In this document: in pieces, positions 18,901-19,224 of the stretch
Layout: every line of letters begins with the position of its first letter
Numbering within the stretch: position 1 is the first letter of the stretch
Source: Auxenochlorella pyrenoidosa
Lineage: Eukaryota > Chlorophyta > Trebouxiophyceae > Chlorellales > Chlorellaceae
DNA: 19,224 nucleotides
Reading direction: 5' to 3'
NCBI GenBank assembly: GCA_001430745.1
Contig: KQ482069.1
Span: 717,836 to 737,059, forward strand
The notes under the pieces: model-generated
Told to the model about the DNA's origin: nothing
Databases searched by the model: none
Seen by the model: the letters and a program-made list of their open reading frames with translations, nothing else
Position numbers and translations under genes: made by a program

Positions 18901-19224
18901 CGCAGCTGTACGTGAGCCCCGCCGGCGCGTCGCTGCGCATCAACGTCGGCAACACGCCGCCCATCCCGCCCTTCTCCACCACCCTCACCGAGCTGGTGAG
19001 CGCAGCTGGCTAGCTGTGGCGCCAGGCAGAGGCCCCACAGCATGGGCAGCCGGTGGTGGCGCCGTGGCGGGCACCGGCCCAGCCTTGCAGGCAGCCGGGG
19101 TTCCTGTCCCGCCGCGCTCAGGTGGCGGAGCGGGCACCGGCGTCTTGCGAGCATGGGGCTGCAAGGCGGTTGTGCTGGTCTTTGCGCCAGGCAATTGCAC
19201 GTCGCCGCCGCCCCCGTCCCCCCC
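15928..19224 (+). CDS. Secreted protein of unknown family entering an SPPPPSPP (hydroxyproline-rich type) tail, 3' truncated
   Basis: I do not recognise a family. Exons: 15928-15997, 16133-16307, 16526-16589, 16931-17025, 17192-17263, 17517-17616, 17863-17998, 18269-18488, 18731-18995, and 19091 past the window end. The first nine join in phase into 399 residues. The start at 15928 gives a clear signal peptide: a short basic n-region, then CLVLAVALTAATAVVA. The mature part begins near TCPYSDANTRC and has scattered cysteines (SECS, AACS, MVCVGLQPC). It carries sequons NKS, NIT, NET and NCT, as expected for a glycoprotein. Exon 10, in matching phase, reads KAVVLVFAPGNCTSPPPPSPP. SPPPP runs are typical of green-algal extracellular-matrix proteins such as pherophorins, but the upstream domain shows no motif I can name. 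Introns 3 and 7 use GC donors; for intron 3 a weak GT donor at 16611-16612, in the same phase, is an alternative. If exon 10 is wrong, exon 9 reads to a stop at 19011-19013. Confidence 0.82.
16803..16816. repeat. Poly-C run and CCA repeats in intron 3 of the secreted-protein gene
   Basis: Fourteen consecutive C at 16803-16816 are followed by CCCA and CCA repeats to about 16858. They are part of the C-rich 3' half of the intron ending at the acceptor before 16931. Confidence 0.93.
17636..17702. repeat. 7-bp tandem repeat (CTGCTGG/CTGTTGG) in intron 6 of the secreted-protein gene
   Basis: About nine head-to-tail copies of CTGCTGG, some with a C-to-T change, run through the intron directly after the donor at 17617. 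The heptamer shifts frame every copy, so it is not a coding repeat. Confidence 0.88.
18705..18723. repeat. Poly-C run of 19 before an acceptor
   Basis: Nineteen C at 18705-18723 lie directly before the acceptor (AG at 18729-18730) of exon 9 in the secreted-protein gene. It is the most extreme case of the C-rich acceptor tracts here. Its exact length may be a sequencing estimate. Confidence 0.93.

Overview
This looks like nuclear DNA of a green alga, most likely a Chlorella-like trebouxiophyte. The sequence is strongly GC-rich. Its genes are cut into many short exons (about 50-300 nt) by short introns with GTGAGT- or GTGGGT-like donors and C-rich acceptor tracts. Introns carry GT/CA, CCCA and poly-C simple repeats. 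Gene content also fits: a plant-type two-domain phosphoethanolamine N-methyltransferase, a PPM1G-like PP2C, and a secreted protein running into an SPPPPSPP cell-wall motif. The lineage is inferred, not proven.

Layout. (1) 1-4846, minus strand: phosphoethanolamine N-methyltransferase (PEAMT), 13 exons in view, with the 3' end beyond the window start. (2) 4847-6464: PEAMT leader and promoter, then sequence with no supported gene. (3) 6465-7789, minus strand: a weakly supported gene whose last exon encodes a membrane-spanning C-terminus. (4) 7790-8789: no supported gene. (5) 8790-10542, plus strand: a complete six-exon gene for an R3HCC1/R3HCC1L-like protein of 278 residues. (6) 11413 to about 14.8-15.5 kb, plus strand: a PP2C (PPM1G-like) phosphatase with its catalytic core complete over ten exons and an unresolved 3' end. 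(7) 15928-19224, plus strand: a secreted protein of no family I recognise, 10 exons in view, truncated by the window end.

The genes do not form an operon or an evident pathway; this is ordinary eukaryotic gene order. All exon junctions listed were checked by hand for reading-phase continuity, and three of the four main genes also by recalled family motifs. The main points for a second look are four apparent GC-AG introns, a triplicated exon-end/splice-donor segment in the PP2C gene, the unknown secreted protein with a hydroxyproline-rich-type tail, a possible upstream ORF before PEAMT, and a near-perfect 19-bp inverted repeat in a PEAMT intron. I see no mobile element with coding capacity, no CRISPR array, and no rRNA or tRNA gene.
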